This document shows, piece after piece, positions 63,878-64,000 of a DNA stretch of 64,000 nt. The DNA is from JACVRX01 sp046726315 (lineage in GTDB: Bacteria; Actinomycetota; Actinomycetes; Jiangellales; Jiangellaceae). Each line of letters starts with the position of its first letter. Positions within the stretch are counted from its first letter, which is position 1. The notes beneath the pieces are model-generated. The model was not told where the DNA came from. It made no database searches and was given only the letters and a program-made list of their open reading frames with translations. The stretch spans positions 62,001-126,000 of the forward strand of contig JBKPAG010000024.1 in the NCBI GenBank assembly GCA_046726315.1. Direction: 5' to 3'. The position numbers and the translations under genes are program-made.

Positions 63878-64000
63878 GCGCAACCCACCATCGTTCGAGG
63901 CCGGCACCCCCTACCGGCTGGCCGTCAACGTCACCACAAGATCCGGCGAGGATCTGCAGTCAGACGGGCGTGCTGCAAGCTTGCTGGAACCGCCAAGGCC

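Overview
The window is chromosomal DNA from a very GC-rich actinobacterium (Actinomycetota). The signs are GTG starts and GTGA/ATGA overlaps throughout, the dnaK-grpE-dnaJ-hspR order with HspR operators (HAIR), a split PurL/PurQ/PurS, a PTS with separate EIIC, EIIB and EIIA, a mycothiol-type DinB/maleylpyruvate isomerase, a luciferase-like F420-type oxidoreductase, and a dcd of the actinobacterial type. The gene set (dcd, Fe-S reductase, dnaK operon, purA, fba, pyrE, clpB, pur genes) resembles the dnaK-clpB neighbourhood of mycobacteria and relatives. I cannot name the genus.

Layout. 1-7 kb: edge of a lipoprotein gene, a thiol/peptide cluster (mycothiol-type isomerase, gamma-glutamyltransferase, M20 dipeptidase), a YhgE-like membrane protein divergent from its TetR regulator, and a GH32-like glycosidase. 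7-19 kb: purine synthesis, purB-purC-lipoprotein-purS-purQ-purL, purD and purA, interrupted at 15.8-16.9 kb by a scar of broken AraC, VOC and MMPL genes. 19-28 kb: a regulator, fba, and a phosphotransferase locus (ptsH, ptsI, GlcNAc/glucose-type EIIC, SIS-domain deaminase, EIIB, EIIA). 28-42 kb: NADH oxidase-like flavoprotein, TrmH-like methylase, LemA-like protein, pyrE, SDR, clpB, FAD dehydrogenase, then hspR-dnaJ-grpE-dnaK under HAIR control, and a 47-residue membrane peptide coupled to an acyltransferase-like protein. 42-46 kb: a three-gene unit of berberine-bridge-type oxidase, ECF sigma factor and an MFS transporter with a zinc anti-sigma domain at its C terminus. 46-58 kb: a complete five-step histidine degradation set (hutH, hutU, hutI, hutF and an M20 amidohydrolase that probably acts as the formylglutamate deformylase), broken up by a VapBC pair, a broken toxin-antitoxin module, an MMPL exporter and a cytokinin-dehydrogenase-like flavoprotein. 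58-64 kb: Fe-S reductase, dcd, tRNA-Gly(CCC), SDR and GNAT.

The two most unusual signals are these. (1) A 166-167 bp intergenic element occurs three times (4.2, 29.2 and 36.4 kb). Each copy carries six boxes of CACCTGATCG in the same order, orientation and spacing, while the DNA between the boxes is not conserved. (2) The sigma factor / MFS-anti-sigma fusion suggests a transporter that itself holds and releases a sigma factor. Smaller finds: a 71-73 bp palindromic element just upstream of both purD and pyrE, a five-unit hairpin tandem repeat upstream of purA, and a duplicated purS leader that forms the end of a lipoprotein gene. No rRNA genes, CRISPR arrays, intact insertion sequences or prophage genes were seen.
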